In this document: piece after piece, positions 26,107-34,612 of the stretch
Numbering within the stretch: the stretch's first letter is position 1
Layout of the letters: each line of letters begins with the position of its first letter
The notes under the pieces: model-generated
What the model saw: only the letters and a program-made list of their open reading frames with translations
Told to the model about the DNA's origin: nothing
The model's database searches: none
Made by a program: the position numbers and the translations under genes
Assembly: GCA_902776935.1 (NCBI GenBank)
Contig: CACYRS010000019.1
Span: forward strand, 1 to 64,000
Direction of reading: 5' to 3'
From: an uncultured Prevotellaceae bacterium
GTDB taxonomy: Bacteria; Bacteroidota; Bacteroidia; Bacteroidales; Bacteroidaceae
DNA: 64,000 nucleotides

Positions 26107-26772
26107 ATGAATGTACAGATAGAAGAATCGTGGAAATCTCATCTCTGCGAGGAGTTTGAGAAGCCCTATTTTGCACAACTTACTGAGGCTGTGCGGAAGG
26201 AGTATACCCGGACTGTATGCTATCCCCCAGGAAAGCAGATTTTTAATGCTTTCAACCTGTGCCCTTTTGATAAAGTGAAGGTTGTGATAATAGGTCAGGA
26301 TCCTTATCATGAGCCAGGTCAGGCCCACGGACTGAGCTTCTCTGTACAAGACGGGGTGATGTTCCCTCCATCGTTGCAGAATATCTTCAAGGAGATACAG
26401 GATGACTTAGGAACTCCTATCCCAACATCTGGCAATCTCACCCGATGGGCTGAACAGGGAGTGCTTCTTCTGAATGCTTCTCTTACGGTGAGGGCTCATG
26501 AGGCAAACAGTCATTCCAGACTTGGATGGCAGGTTTTTACCGATGCTGCCATTAAGGCTCTTGCTGCTCATCGCGAACATATAGTTTATATGCTCTGGGG
26601 TGGTTATGCAAGAGGTAAGGCATATATGATTGACAAGACTCGTAATCTTGTGCTCGAGTCTGTGCATCCTTCTCCTTTGAGTGCTAATCGTGGTGGATGG
26701 TTTGGCCAACACCAGTTCTCTCGTTGCAATGCCTATCTTCAGGAAAATGGCATGACTCCAATATCTTGGTAA
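26107..26772 (+). CDS. ung: Uracil-DNA glycosylase, family 1
   Basis: A 221-aa enzyme that removes uracil from DNA in base-excision repair. The family-1 motifs are complete: GQDPYH with the catalytic Asp in VVIIGQDPYHEPGQAHG (about 57-73), NPSLT-like LLNASLTVRAHEA, and HPSPLSANRGGW near the C-terminus. The ATG at 26107 is chosen over the TTG at 26101. It follows almost directly after the TATTTG-like box at 26098-26103, so the leader would be very short. Confidence 0.95.
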   Translation: MNVQIEESWKSHLCEEFEKPYFAQLTEAVRKEYTRTVCYPPGKQIFNAFNLCPFDKVKVVIIGQDPYHEPGQAHGLSFSVQDGVMFPPSLQNIFKEIQDDLGTPIPTSGNLTRWAEQGVLLLNASLTVRAHEANSHSRLGWQVFTDAAIKALAAHREHIVYMLWGGYARGKAYMIDKTRNLVLESVHPSPLSANRGGWFGQHQFSRCNAYLQENGMTPISW

Positions 26773-26799
26773 TCATAACAATCCAATCTCCACTATCCA

Positions 26800-27432
26800 T
26801 TGAATCAACTTCCTCCAATAATACAAGTAGGCGATGTGTTGCTCTCGTCAGAGATTCTGACAGAGAAGTTCTGTTGTGACCTTAACGCATGTAAAGGCGA
26901 ATGTTGTGTCGAAGGTGATGCTGGAGCACCTGTGACACTCGATGAAGTGGCTGAGATAGAGGAATCTCTTGATGAGGTATGGTCTGACCTCTCAGCATCG
27001 GCACAGAGTGTTATTGATAAACAGGGAGTGGCTTATACTGATCAGGAGGGTGACCTTGTAACGAGTATCGTAAGGGGTAAGGATTGTGTGTTCACATATT
27101 ATGGGGATATCGAGGACTGGAACACTCATCTGCCGATAAAAGACTGTTGCCTTTGTGCGTTGGAAAAGGCATACAGAGCGGGACATTCACATTTCTGTAA
27201 GCCGATAAGTTGTGCTTTGTATCCTATCCGCGAGAAGAGACTCGGAGAGGGACTTGTTGGGCTGAACTATAACCGATGGGTTGTATGTAAGGCAGCTATC
27301 ACCAAGGGAGAGCAGGAGAATATAAGATTATATCAGTTTCTGCGTGATCCACTCATCCGGCGTTTTGGCGAAGAGTGGTATCAGGAACTGCTCGATACCG
27401 TTGATGAGCTAAAGGCGCAGGGTTATCTATAG
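26800..27432 (+). CDS. DUF3109 family cysteine-rich protein
   Basis: A 210-aa protein of unknown function, widespread in Bacteroidota. Conserved cysteines occur in two groups: FCCDLNACKGECC (about 24-36) and DCCLCALEKA...HFCKPISCALYP (about 113-142). They suggest a metal or iron-sulfur site. No ATG exists between the upstream in-frame stop (26776) and the conserved N-terminus, so the start is probably TTG at 26800. It is 27 nt after ung and ends in a terminator hairpin. Confidence 0.85.
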   Translation: MNQLPPIIQVGDVLLSSEILTEKFCCDLNACKGECCVEGDAGAPVTLDEVAEIEESLDEVWSDLSASAQSVIDKQGVAYTDQEGDLVTSIVRGKDCVFTYYGDIEDWNTHLPIKDCCLCALEKAYRAGHSHFCKPISCALYPIREKRLGEGLVGLNYNRWVVCKAAITKGEQENIRLYQFLRDPLIRRFGEEWYQELLDTVDELKAQGYL

Positions 27433-27458
27433 ATTCCTGCGCCTTCAGTTCTTTTTTT
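27411..27458 (+). terminator. Terminator at the end of the ung-DUF3109 unit
   Basis: AAGGCGCAGG, inside the last codons, pairs with CCTGCGCCTT (about 27436-27446), followed after five bases by a run of seven Ts. It overlaps the end of the converging GH95 gene. Confidence 0.8.
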
Positions 27459-29850
27459 ACCATGTCTTGACAGGTAGGATTTGGCCAGCTTTCATCTTGA
27501 AAGTTTTCTGTTGGCCATTATATAATAAGGTAATGGTTCCGGCTTTCTTGGCCTTGATGCTACAATTGCGCACATTACCGTCTTTCCATTCGAAACTCAG
27601 TTCGTAGCCGCCGCGGGCACAGAGTCCGCTGACAGAACCTTCCTTCCATGCCTCAGCTGCTGCTGGGAGTAGTTCAATAATTGCCTTACCATCTTGAATT
27701 GATGATTGCATCAGCATCTCGCATACGCCAGCTGTTCCACCAAAGTTTCCGTCAATCTGGAAGGGTGGGTGCGCATCGAACAGGTTCGGGTAGGTGCCTC
27801 CGCCCTTATGCCATTCCTTCCAATTTGTTTTTTTGGAGCCTCGTGGGGCGATAGGTGTAAGCAACTTCTGATAGATGTGGTAAGCCTGTTTGGAGTTGTG
27901 CAGACGAGCCCAGAGGTTAATACGCCAGCCTGTGCTCCATCCTGTAGTCTTATCGCCCTTAATTTCAAGCGAACGCTCACAAGCCTTCAGAAGGTCTGCC
28001 TGATTGGTTATATGATTGCCAGGGAACAAACCTATCAGATGACTCTGATGACGATGCTGAAAGTCCCAGTCATCCCAGTCGTAATACCACTCATTCAGGT
28101 CGCCCATGTGTCCTATGGTGTAAGGATGTAATTTAGCTAACGCCTTTTCCATCTCCTTGTTCTTCTGACCAAGGATTTTACCAGCTGCTATAGTGTTGAT
28201 AAACAACTCTCGGATGATGGCAAGGTCTGCTGTTCCGCCATAGCAGGTAGTACCATGATAGCCCTTATCTGTCTTATACTCGTTTTCTGGCGATGTACTT
28301 GGTGCAGTAATCAGTTCTCCAGGCTGCTTGGGGTTGTCGATAAGCCAACGTAGGCAGAACAGGGCTGCCCCCTTCATCAAGGGATAGGCAACGGTCTTCA
28401 GATATTCCTTGTCCTGAGTAAACTGATAACGCTCCCATAGGGTGTTCACAAGCCATGCACCACCAAGATTCCAGTTAGACCACTCCGGACTCTCGTTTTT
28501 CTCACCTACAGGGTTGGTCATTGCCCAGATATCGCTATTATGACTTGAGCACCATCCCTCATTGATGTTATAGTAGTTCTTGGCGGTATATTTTCCATTG
28601 GCAGCCAAGCCTGCAATAAAGCCATCCAGAGGTTCTGCCATCTCTGCCATATTTGCCACAAATGCAGGCCAGTAATTCTCTTCAAGATTGATGTTTACCG
28701 TATAGTTACCGCGCCAAGGCGACCAAAGTTGTGGAGCCCAGAGTCCTTGCAGGTTGGCGGGCACGTTCTTGGTCCTCGACGATGAAATGAGAAGATAGCG
28801 CCCAAACTGGAAATACAGTTCTTCCAGATATGTTGTATGATCACCACCGTTGGTGTAGTCTAACAACAATTGGTCTGTCAATCTACGTTCCTTAGCTCCT
28901 GGCAGGTCATTTGGATTGCGACCTTCTTTGTTCAGACAGATCTTTACTCTGTCATAAATCTGCTTGTAGTCAGCAAGATGACGAGCATAAAACTCGTCGA
29001 ACCCCATGTTCTGAGTGTGCCATATGTCGTTGGCAACCTCTTCAAGATAAGGTGCCCCCTCCTTTACAGGATGTTTGTCGAAACCGCTAAAACTTGTCTC
29101 GTTGACAATATATATCGTAGCTTCTTTTGCCTTAGTGATAGTGAGTGACGAGTCATTGGCAGCCATCTCTCCATCAGTCTTTACACTGATCATTGTGCAG
29201 AAATGTGTACTCTCGTTAGGATCACCGGTGGCATGTCCAGTCATAGTGAGTTGTCCTAATGTGCTCTTTACCTGATGGGGTACTTGGGCAGTCAGTGCTA
29301 TCTGGCAGTTGATGTCGCCACGCAGTCGGATGGCAATGAGCTTATCAGGATTCGATGCAAAATATTCTCTAGTTACCAGTTTCCCGTCGCGCATATAGCT
29401 GTCGCGTACTATTGCGGAGTCGATATCCAGTGTCCGGCAATAATTCTTTATTTCGCCAAGACGGAGATCCTTGATATGTAGTGTGCCAAGAGGCTGATAG
29501 AATTGTGAGTTCGGTCCTTGCACGTGTAACTGAAGAGAATCAGCAAGTGCATAATCCTCATTAAATAAGGCTTTTCTAATCTCAGGAATCCATTTATGGG
29601 CATCAGCGTCTAGGTTGCGGTCTACTGGTTTTCCTGTCCACAGGGTGATATCATTGAGGTAAATGACGTTATCGTCTGTACCTCCATAGATGAGAGCTCC
29701 GAGTTTTCCATTGCCAATAGGCAGTGATTCCTCAAAAAAGGTGGCGGGTTTGTCATACTCCAGCACCATTGGGGCCTGTGCCGTCTGGGCCTCACAAAGT
29801 GTCAGACACTTTGTGATCAAAATTGCTGCAAAGATAATATTTTTCCTCAT
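27457..29850 (-). CDS. GH95 family alpha-L-fucosidase or alpha-L-galactosidase
   Basis: A 797-aa exported enzyme (signal peptide up to CEAQ). An N-terminal beta domain (about 25-270, FFEESLPIGNGKLGALIYGG) precedes an (alpha/alpha)6 barrel and a C-terminal beta domain. The GH95 catalytic region has DLNEWYYDWDD, whose Glu matches the GH95 acid in LQEW, followed by HRHQSHLIGLFPG. It would release terminal alpha-L-fucose or alpha-L-galactose from glycans in the periplasm. The start at 29850 follows the signal peptide and the promoter at 29879-29886. It stands alone, divergent from ptb. Confidence 0.88.
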   Translation of the reverse strand: MRKNIIFAAILITKCLTLCEAQTAQAPMVLEYDKPATFFEESLPIGNGKLGALIYGGTDDNVIYLNDITLWTGKPVDRNLDADAHKWIPEIRKALFNEDYALADSLQLHVQGPNSQFYQPLGTLHIKDLRLGEIKNYCRTLDIDSAIVRDSYMRDGKLVTREYFASNPDKLIAIRLRGDINCQIALTAQVPHQVKSTLGQLTMTGHATGDPNESTHFCTMISVKTDGEMAANDSSLTITKAKEATIYIVNETSFSGFDKHPVKEGAPYLEEVANDIWHTQNMGFDEFYARHLADYKQIYDRVKICLNKEGRNPNDLPGAKERRLTDQLLLDYTNGGDHTTYLEELYFQFGRYLLISSSRTKNVPANLQGLWAPQLWSPWRGNYTVNINLEENYWPAFVANMAEMAEPLDGFIAGLAANGKYTAKNYYNINEGWCSSHNSDIWAMTNPVGEKNESPEWSNWNLGGAWLVNTLWERYQFTQDKEYLKTVAYPLMKGAALFCLRWLIDNPKQPGELITAPSTSPENEYKTDKGYHGTTCYGGTADLAIIRELFINTIAAGKILGQKNKEMEKALAKLHPYTIGHMGDLNEWYYDWDDWDFQHRHQSHLIGLFPGNHITNQADLLKACERSLEIKGDKTTGWSTGWRINLWARLHNSKQAYHIYQKLLTPIAPRGSKKTNWKEWHKGGGTYPNLFDAHPPFQIDGNFGGTAGVCEMLMQSSIQDGKAIIELLPAAAEAWKEGSVSGLCARGGYELSFEWKDGNVRNCSIKAKKAGTITLLYNGQQKTFKMKAGQILPVKTW

Positions 29851-29874
29851 GTTTGTAGTTTTTAGTTCATTTTG

Positions 29875-29906
29875 TTTGCAAAGATACAAAAAGTTTTGTA
29901 TATTTG
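29875..29906. promoter_or_regulatory. Overlapping divergent promoters of GH95 gene and ptb
   Basis: Rightward: TTTG at 29875-29878 and TATATTTG at 29899-29906, 20 bp apart. Leftward: TATCTTTG on the minus strand at 29886-29879. The two promoters overlap, so the polymerases cannot occupy both at once. Confidence 0.65.
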
Positions 29907-29933
29907 CAGCATAAAACCTAAAAAGTTGAGTAA

Positions 29934-30770
29934 ATGCAACCAATAAAGACACTTAACGACATGATTGTGTTCCTCCAGAAGCGAGGTGACAAGAAACGTG
30001 TAGCGGTGGTTTGTGCCAATGATGCCAGTACCCGTTATGCAGTAGAGAAAGGTAAGGAGATGGGCTTTATCGAACCCATCTATGTGGATGGTGACGATAA
30101 AGACGAGTGTGCCCGTAGAGCTGTGGCTCTCTGTAAGAGCGGTGAGGCAGACATCCTCATGAAAGGACTCATCAATACCGATGTCATTCTTCGCGCTATA
30201 TTAGATAAGGAGAATGGTATCCTTCGTCCTGGTCATGTGCTCACTCATGTTGCTATGGCGGAGATACCACGTTATGAGAAGGTTCTTTTCTTCACCGATG
30301 CTGCTGTAATCCCTGTGCCTACAGAGGCCCAGCGCCGTCAGCAGATCCACTATATGAACTATATTTGCCATTCTCTTGGTATTGAAGAGCCTCGTATTTC
30401 TCTAATTCACTGTGCAGAGAAAGTTAGCGCAAAGACATTTCCTTATACGGTTGATTATCTGGAGATTATCGCTGAGGCTCAGACAGGAGCTTTCGGAAGA
30501 TGTATCATCGACGGACCATTGGATCTTAAGACATCTCTCGATTCTGTCAGTCTTCGTGAGAAAGGAATCCATTCTGTCATCGACGGACAGGCTGACGCAC
30601 TGATATTCCCAGACATTGTGGCTGGAAACGTGTTCTATAAAACCATCACGCTGTTTGGATATGCTAAGACTGCTGGTGTGCTCCAGGGCACCCAGTGCTG
30701 TTGTGTGCTGCCATCGCGTGCAGATAGCCCAGAGTCAAAGTATTACTCTCTGGCTTTGGCAGCTATATAA
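29934..30770 (+). CDS. ptb: Phosphate butyryltransferase
   Basis: A 278-aa enzyme of the phosphate acetyl/butyryl-transferase family, slightly shorter than the usual 300. It would exchange phosphate and CoA on butyryl or similar short-chain acyl groups. Family features: ADILMKGLINTDVILRAILDKENG, FFTDAAVIPVP, and the GPLDLKTSLD/DIVAGNVFYK region near the C-terminus. The butyrate kinase gene lies tail-to-tail 9 bp away instead of in the same operon. Confidence 0.88.
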   Translation: MQPIKTLNDMIVFLQKRGDKKRVAVVCANDASTRYAVEKGKEMGFIEPIYVDGDDKDECARRAVALCKSGEADILMKGLINTDVILRAILDKENGILRPGHVLTHVAMAEIPRYEKVLFFTDAAVIPVPTEAQRRQQIHYMNYICHSLGIEEPRISLIHCAEKVSAKTFPYTVDYLEIIAEAQTGAFGRCIIDGPLDLKTSLDSVSLREKGIHSVIDGQADALIFPDIVAGNVFYKTITLFGYAKTAGVLQGTQCCCVLPSRADSPESKYYSLALAAI

Positions 30771-30779
30771 TTTATCTTC

Positions 30780-31841
30780 TTAGGAATAGACCTTTATCTC
30801 TTGTTCTCCGCGCATGGCCCTGAGCACATTCATGGCCAACGCTGTTAGTTCGTCTTCGCCTGGATAAACAAATACTGGGGCAAGGTAGCTCACTCGCTGA
30901 CGCAATCCGTCGGTAACATATTTGCTGTGGGCAATAGCTCCTGTAAGGATTACCGCATCAACGTGTCCGTTTGTAGCAGGAGCGAGTGAAGCTAACCAAC
31001 GGGAAATGCTATATATCATAGCGTCGAGAATCAGTTTTGCATGCTTGTCGCCATCGGCTATCCGGCGTTCTACCTCGCGAACATCGTTTGTACCTAAGTG
31101 GGCTGTAAGTCCACTATGACCGTTTATTTTTCGTAGCATCTCAGCCTCTGTGTATTGTCCGCTGTAACACAACTTCACAAGGGCCGCTGTGGGTAGCATA
31201 CCTGCTCGGGAGGGAGAGAATGGTCCGTCGCCACTTAGCGCATCGCTGCACTCTATGGCTCGTCCGTGATGGTGCATAGCAAATGAGATGCCGCTTCCCA
31301 TGTGGCATACAATAAGATCCTGCTCCTCATATTTAAGGTCGTGTTCGCGACAGTAACGCTTAGCAATCTCGCGCTGGTTCAGGGCATGCCAGATAGTCTG
31401 ATGAGGCATTTCTGGCAGACCTGTTATGCGGGCAACATCGTCTAATTCGTCAACAACGCCTGGATCAACAGTAAATGCGCGGCAACCCTTAATCTCGCGG
31501 GCTATGCTCAGAGCTATCAGCGAACCAAGGTTGCAAGCGTGGTGCAGACGTGGGTTCTTGGTATCTTCAATCACCTTATCGTTAAGTTCGTATACACCGC
31601 TCTCGATGGGCTTTACCAGTCCACCGCGACCAACAACTACATCAAAGTCCATGGTGTAGCCCTGTCGTTTAATCTCTTCAAGAATTTTTTCTTTGCGATA
31701 GTCGAACTCATCCATGATGAAAGGATATCGGCAAAGTTCTTCGAACGGATGGTTGAGCGTGGCGTGCATCAGCAGCTCCTCGTCTTGAAAGATTCCCACC
31801 TTGGTAGAAATCATTCCCGGATTAATAGCTAAAATTCTCAT
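30780..31841 (-). CDS. buk: Butyrate kinase
   Basis: A 353-aa enzyme of the acetate/butyrate kinase (ASKHA) family. Motifs: RILAINPGMISTKVG at the start (phosphate-1 loop), VVGRGGLVKPIESG, LIVCHMGSGISFAMHHHGR and VILTGAIAHSKYV. It transfers phosphate between butyryl-phosphate and ADP and would complete the pathway with ptb. The start is the ATG at 31841; the frame upstream lies in the gyrB terminator. No promoter is visible between this terminator and the start, so it may depend on readthrough from gyrB. Confidence 0.9.
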   Translation of the reverse strand: MRILAINPGMISTKVGIFQDEELLMHATLNHPFEELCRYPFIMDEFDYRKEKILEEIKRQGYTMDFDVVVGRGGLVKPIESGVYELNDKVIEDTKNPRLHHACNLGSLIALSIAREIKGCRAFTVDPGVVDELDDVARITGLPEMPHQTIWHALNQREIAKRYCREHDLKYEEQDLIVCHMGSGISFAMHHHGRAIECSDALSGDGPFSPSRAGMLPTAALVKLCYSGQYTEAEMLRKINGHSGLTAHLGTNDVREVERRIADGDKHAKLILDAMIYSISRWLASLAPATNGHVDAVILTGAIAHSKYVTDGLRQRVSYLAPVFVYPGEDELTALAMNVLRAMRGEQEIKVYS

Positions 31842-31857
31842 ATCGGTCAATTGTTGG

Positions 31858-31892
31858 TGAAAAGTAAAAGAGGAGCCACAGGGGCTCCTCTG
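31858..31892 (-). terminator. Terminator of gyrB
   Basis: On the minus strand AGAGGAGCC pairs with GGCTCCTCT around CCTGT, followed by TTTACTTTT. It lies 5 nt after the gyrB stop and before buk. Confidence 0.85.
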
Positions 31893-31896
31893 TGCA

Positions 31897-33873
31897 TTAT
31901 GCGTCGATATTTGCGTAAGTTGCGTTCTTCTCGATGAACTCACGGCGAGGCTCAACGTCGTCACCCATAAGCATTGAGAAGATCTCGTCGGCCTCAGCAG
32001 CGTTCTCGATGGTAACCTGCTTGAGCAAGCGGTTCTCTGGGTTCATGGTAGTCTCCCAAAGCTGCTCTGGGTTCATCTCACCAAGACCTTTGTATCGCTG
32101 GGTGTGCAGAGCTGTTGCATTCTCATCACCAGCCACATACTTGTCGATAAAGGCCTGACGCTGCTGTTCTGTATAGCAGTACTCAGAGAATTTTTTGTAT
32201 GTACATTTATAAAGCGGTGGAGTAGCGATATAGAGATGACCACCTTGGATTACTTGTGGCATGAATCGATAGAAGAGTGTCATGATCAGCGTGTCGATGT
32301 GTGAACCATCGACGTCGGCATCGGTCATGATGATAATCTTATCGTAACGAAGCTTATCAATGTTTGCATCCTTTGAGTCCTCGCCGTCTACACCAAAGCG
32401 TACACCTATTGACTGGATGATGTTCATAACAGACTCAGCCTCGAATACACGGTGCCACTGAACCTTCTCTACATTAAGAATCTTACCGCGCAACGGAAGG
32501 ATAGCCTGGAAATGACGGTCACGACCCTGCTTGGCTGAACCACCTGCTGAGTCTCCCTCGACGAGGAAAATCTCACAATCCTTAGGATCCTTGTTAGAAC
32601 AGTCGGCCAGTTTGCCGGGCAGACCACCACCAGTCATAGGGTTCTTACGCTGAACACTCTCGCGAGCCTTGCGTGCTGCGATACGTGCTGTTGCGGCCAG
32701 AATAACCTTCTCGCAGATGGTATGAGCCTCTTTTGGATGCTCCTCAAGGTAATTGTTCATAGCCTCACCAACGGCCTTCTGAACGGCTCCATTAACCTCG
32801 CTGTTGCCAAGCTTAGTCTTGGTCTGACCCTCAAACTGGGGCTCGGCTACCTTTACAGAGATGATAGCCGTAAGACCCTCGCGGAAGTCGTCTTGTGCCA
32901 CCTCAATCTTAGCCTTCTCAATCTGCTTGCGCAACTGATCGTCCTCATCAGAGTATTTCTTCAGAGCGCGGGCAAGAGCGATACGGAAACCAGTAAGGTG
33001 GGTACCACCCTCGATAGTGTTGATATTGTTTACGTAGGAGTGGATGTTCTCTGAGTAGTCGCTGTTATAGAGCAGAGCAACCTCGATGGGCACACCATCC
33101 TTCTCTGTCTTAAGGCAGATAGGATCACCGATGATAGAGGTACGATGACGATCAACGTAACGAACGAACTCCTTCAGACCTTCCTTAGCGTGGAATACCT
33201 CAGGCTGACGGAGGTTACCTTCCTCGTCAGGGCGGAGGTCGGTAAGAGTTATTGTGATACCAGCGTTAAGATAAGCCAACTCACGCATACGCTTGGCTAT
33301 GATGTCGTACTTATACTCGGTAGTGGTGAAGATAGTACCATCAGGCCAGAACTGCTGACGGGTACCAGTCTTGTCTGTATCGCCTACAATCTTAACGTCG
33401 TAAAGGGGCTTTCCCTTCTCATACTCCTGCTGGTATATATGGCCATTACGGAATACTTGTGACATCATGTGAGTAGAGAGTGCATTAACACAACTCACAC
33501 CTACACCATGAAGACCTCCAGAGACCTTATATGATCCCTTATCGAACTTACCACCTGCATGAAGCACTGTCATTACGACTTCCAATGCACTCTTGTGCAT
33601 CTTCTCATGTTCATCTACAGGGATACCACGTCCGTTGTCCTGAACGGTGATAGAGTTATCTTCGTTGATTGTTACTTCTATATGTGTACAAAATCCGGCC
33701 ATAGCCTCGTCAATAGAGTTGTCGACGGTCTCATTAACCAGATGGTGAAGTCCTTTTTCGCTGATGTCGCCAATGTACATTGCAGGGCGCTTGCGCACAG
33801 CCTCTAATCCCTCGAGAACCTGAATGTTACTCGCGGAATAATTCTGTTCTTGAATCAGTTGTTCGTCTGTCAT
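31897..33873 (-). CDS. gyrB: DNA gyrase subunit B
   Basis: A 658-aa type IIA topoisomerase subunit that supplies ATP-driven negative supercoiling with GyrA. The GHKL ATPase is seen at the N-terminus (NETVDNSIDEAMAG, DNGRGIPVD, GGLHGVGVS). The TOPRIM domain carries EGDSAGGSAKQGRD and DADVDGSHI. The C-terminal motif RYKGLGEMNPEQLWETTM is intact. Length is normal for Bacteroidota GyrB. ParE is the alternative, but the motif set favours GyrB. Its promoter is at 33900-33907. Confidence 0.95.
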   Translation of the reverse strand: MTDEQLIQEQNYSASNIQVLEGLEAVRKRPAMYIGDISEKGLHHLVNETVDNSIDEAMAGFCTHIEVTINEDNSITVQDNGRGIPVDEHEKMHKSALEVVMTVLHAGGKFDKGSYKVSGGLHGVGVSCVNALSTHMMSQVFRNGHIYQQEYEKGKPLYDVKIVGDTDKTGTRQQFWPDGTIFTTTEYKYDIIAKRMRELAYLNAGITITLTDLRPDEEGNLRQPEVFHAKEGLKEFVRYVDRHRTSIIGDPICLKTEKDGVPIEVALLYNSDYSENIHSYVNNINTIEGGTHLTGFRIALARALKKYSDEDDQLRKQIEKAKIEVAQDDFREGLTAIISVKVAEPQFEGQTKTKLGNSEVNGAVQKAVGEAMNNYLEEHPKEAHTICEKVILAATARIAARKARESVQRKNPMTGGGLPGKLADCSNKDPKDCEIFLVEGDSAGGSAKQGRDRHFQAILPLRGKILNVEKVQWHRVFEAESVMNIIQSIGVRFGVDGEDSKDANIDKLRYDKIIIMTDADVDGSHIDTLIMTLFYRFMPQVIQGGHLYIATPPLYKCTYKKFSEYCYTEQQRQAFIDKYVAGDENATALHTQRYKGLGEMNPEQLWETTMNPENRLLKQVTIENAAEADEIFSMLMGDDVEPRREFIEKNATYANIDA

Positions 33874-33899
33874 TTTGATATTTCTAATAATTTTGGATG

Positions 33900-33907
33900 C
33901 AAAGGTA
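33900..33907 (-). promoter_or_regulatory. -7 element of gyrB
   Basis: TACCTTTG on the minus strand, about 27 nt before the gyrB ATG at 33873. Confidence 0.65.
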
Positions 33908-33940
33908 CGAAAAAATATTCAGATAAACATAGTTTATCTG

Positions 33941-33986
33941 CTAAAAAACAATAAAAATAAAACCGCAACCCTTTCGGATTGCGGTA
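33941..33986 (-). terminator. Terminator of rpsT
   Basis: On the minus strand ACCGCAATCC-GAAA-GGGTTGCGGT forms a 10-bp stem with a GNRA loop, followed by TTTATTTTTATTGTTTTTT. Confidence 0.9.
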
Positions 33987-34010
33987 TTTGTGTCAATATG
34001 TCGGAATATA

Positions 34011-34265
34011 CTATCCCAGTTTGTTGACGTGCTGAGCAAGGCTAGACTTCAGGTTTGCAGCCTTGTTCTTGTGGATGATGTTTGTCTTGGCCAGCTTGTC
34101 GAGCATCTTCTGTACCTTTGGATAAAGTGCAGCAGCCTCTTCCTTGTTGGTCATAGCGCGCAGCTTGCGCACGGCATTACGCATTGTCTTTGCGTAGTAG
34201 TGGTTGTGAAGCGCCCTCTTCTCAGTCTGGCGGATTCTCTTCACTGATGACTTGTGATTTGCCAT
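34011..34265 (-). CDS. rpsT: 30S ribosomal protein S20
   Basis: An 84-aa basic helical protein of the small ribosomal subunit. It starts [21 protein letters not shown], the typical S20 N-terminus, and contains [23 protein letters not shown] near the C-terminus. A strong terminator follows. About 145 nt of leader with a clear hairpin separate it from the tRNA upstream. Confidence 0.97.
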   Translation of the reverse strand: MANHKSSVKRIRQTEKRALHNHYYAKTMRNAVRKLRAMTNKEEAAALYPKVQKMLDKLAKTNIIHKNKAANLKSSLAQHVNKLG

Positions 34266-34410
34266 TTTTTAATTTTAATTTTAATTGTTGAACTTAAAGC
34301 TTATGGGTCTTGTACCTTTCGGATGCCCTGGGCGGACTCTCTTGCGAGAATCCTCCGCCACCGTTCCCGATTGCTCAGTAGCACTTGGCTGTGCAGATGA
34401 CGGATTTAAT
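34266..34410 (-). promoter_or_regulatory. Structured spacer/leader between tRNA-Glu and rpsT
   Basis: On the minus strand, 34359-34331 folds into GGCGG...CCGCC with an upper stem ATTCTC-GCAA-GAGAGT closed by a GNRA tetraloop. An AT-rich stretch with TTAAAATTAAAATT precedes the rpsT ATG. No promoter of the usual type was found between the tRNA and rpsT, so one transcript may carry both. An S20 autoregulatory leader is possible but not shown. Confidence 0.4.
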
Positions 34411-34482
34411 GTAGTCCCTAGGAGAGTCGAACTCCTCTTTAGAGAATGAAAATCTCTCGTCCTAACCGATAGACGAGTACTA
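34411..34482 (-). tRNA. tRNA-Glu (anticodon UUC), with unusual acceptor stem
   Basis: On the minus strand the D arm (GTCTATCGGTTAGGAC), anticodon arm (AGAGA-TTTTCAT-TCTCT, anticodon TTC) and T arm (AGGAG-TTCGACT-CTCCT) are all well formed. The 5' acceptor strand does not pair in the normal register with AGGGACT. Pairing is good only when shifted by two bases (GTAGTAC with GGACTAC, one mismatch). CCA is not encoded. Exact ends are uncertain by 1-2 nt. Confidence 0.75.
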
Positions 34483-34484
34483 CA

Positions 34485-34519
34485 TTTTTTGAACTTTGAG
34501 CTTTGAATTTTGAAGTTTG
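34485..34519 (-). repeat. Low-complexity CTTTGAA/GTTCAAAG tract
   Basis: Degenerate repeats of TTTGAACTTTGAGC type directly upstream of the tRNA. The same word family occurs at 25085-25116. Confidence 0.6.
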
Positions 34520-34596
34520 TGATAACTATTAACCATTATTAACTATATTTGCCTTAAAATGTTCATTGCCCAATGCTCAATATTCAAAGTTTATTG

Positions 34597-34604
34597 TATC
34601 TTTG
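34597..34604 (+). promoter_or_regulatory. -7 element of recO
   Basis: TATCTTTG is followed by CATTCG, and the recO ATG begins only 8 nt after the box. This implies a very short or absent leader. Confidence 0.6.
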
Positions 34605-34612
34605 CATTCGTA

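Noticed and set aside
31897..33873. ParE (topoisomerase IV) instead of GyrB
   Set aside because: The protein is close to the usual Bacteroidota GyrB in length and motifs; no parC gene is adjacent.
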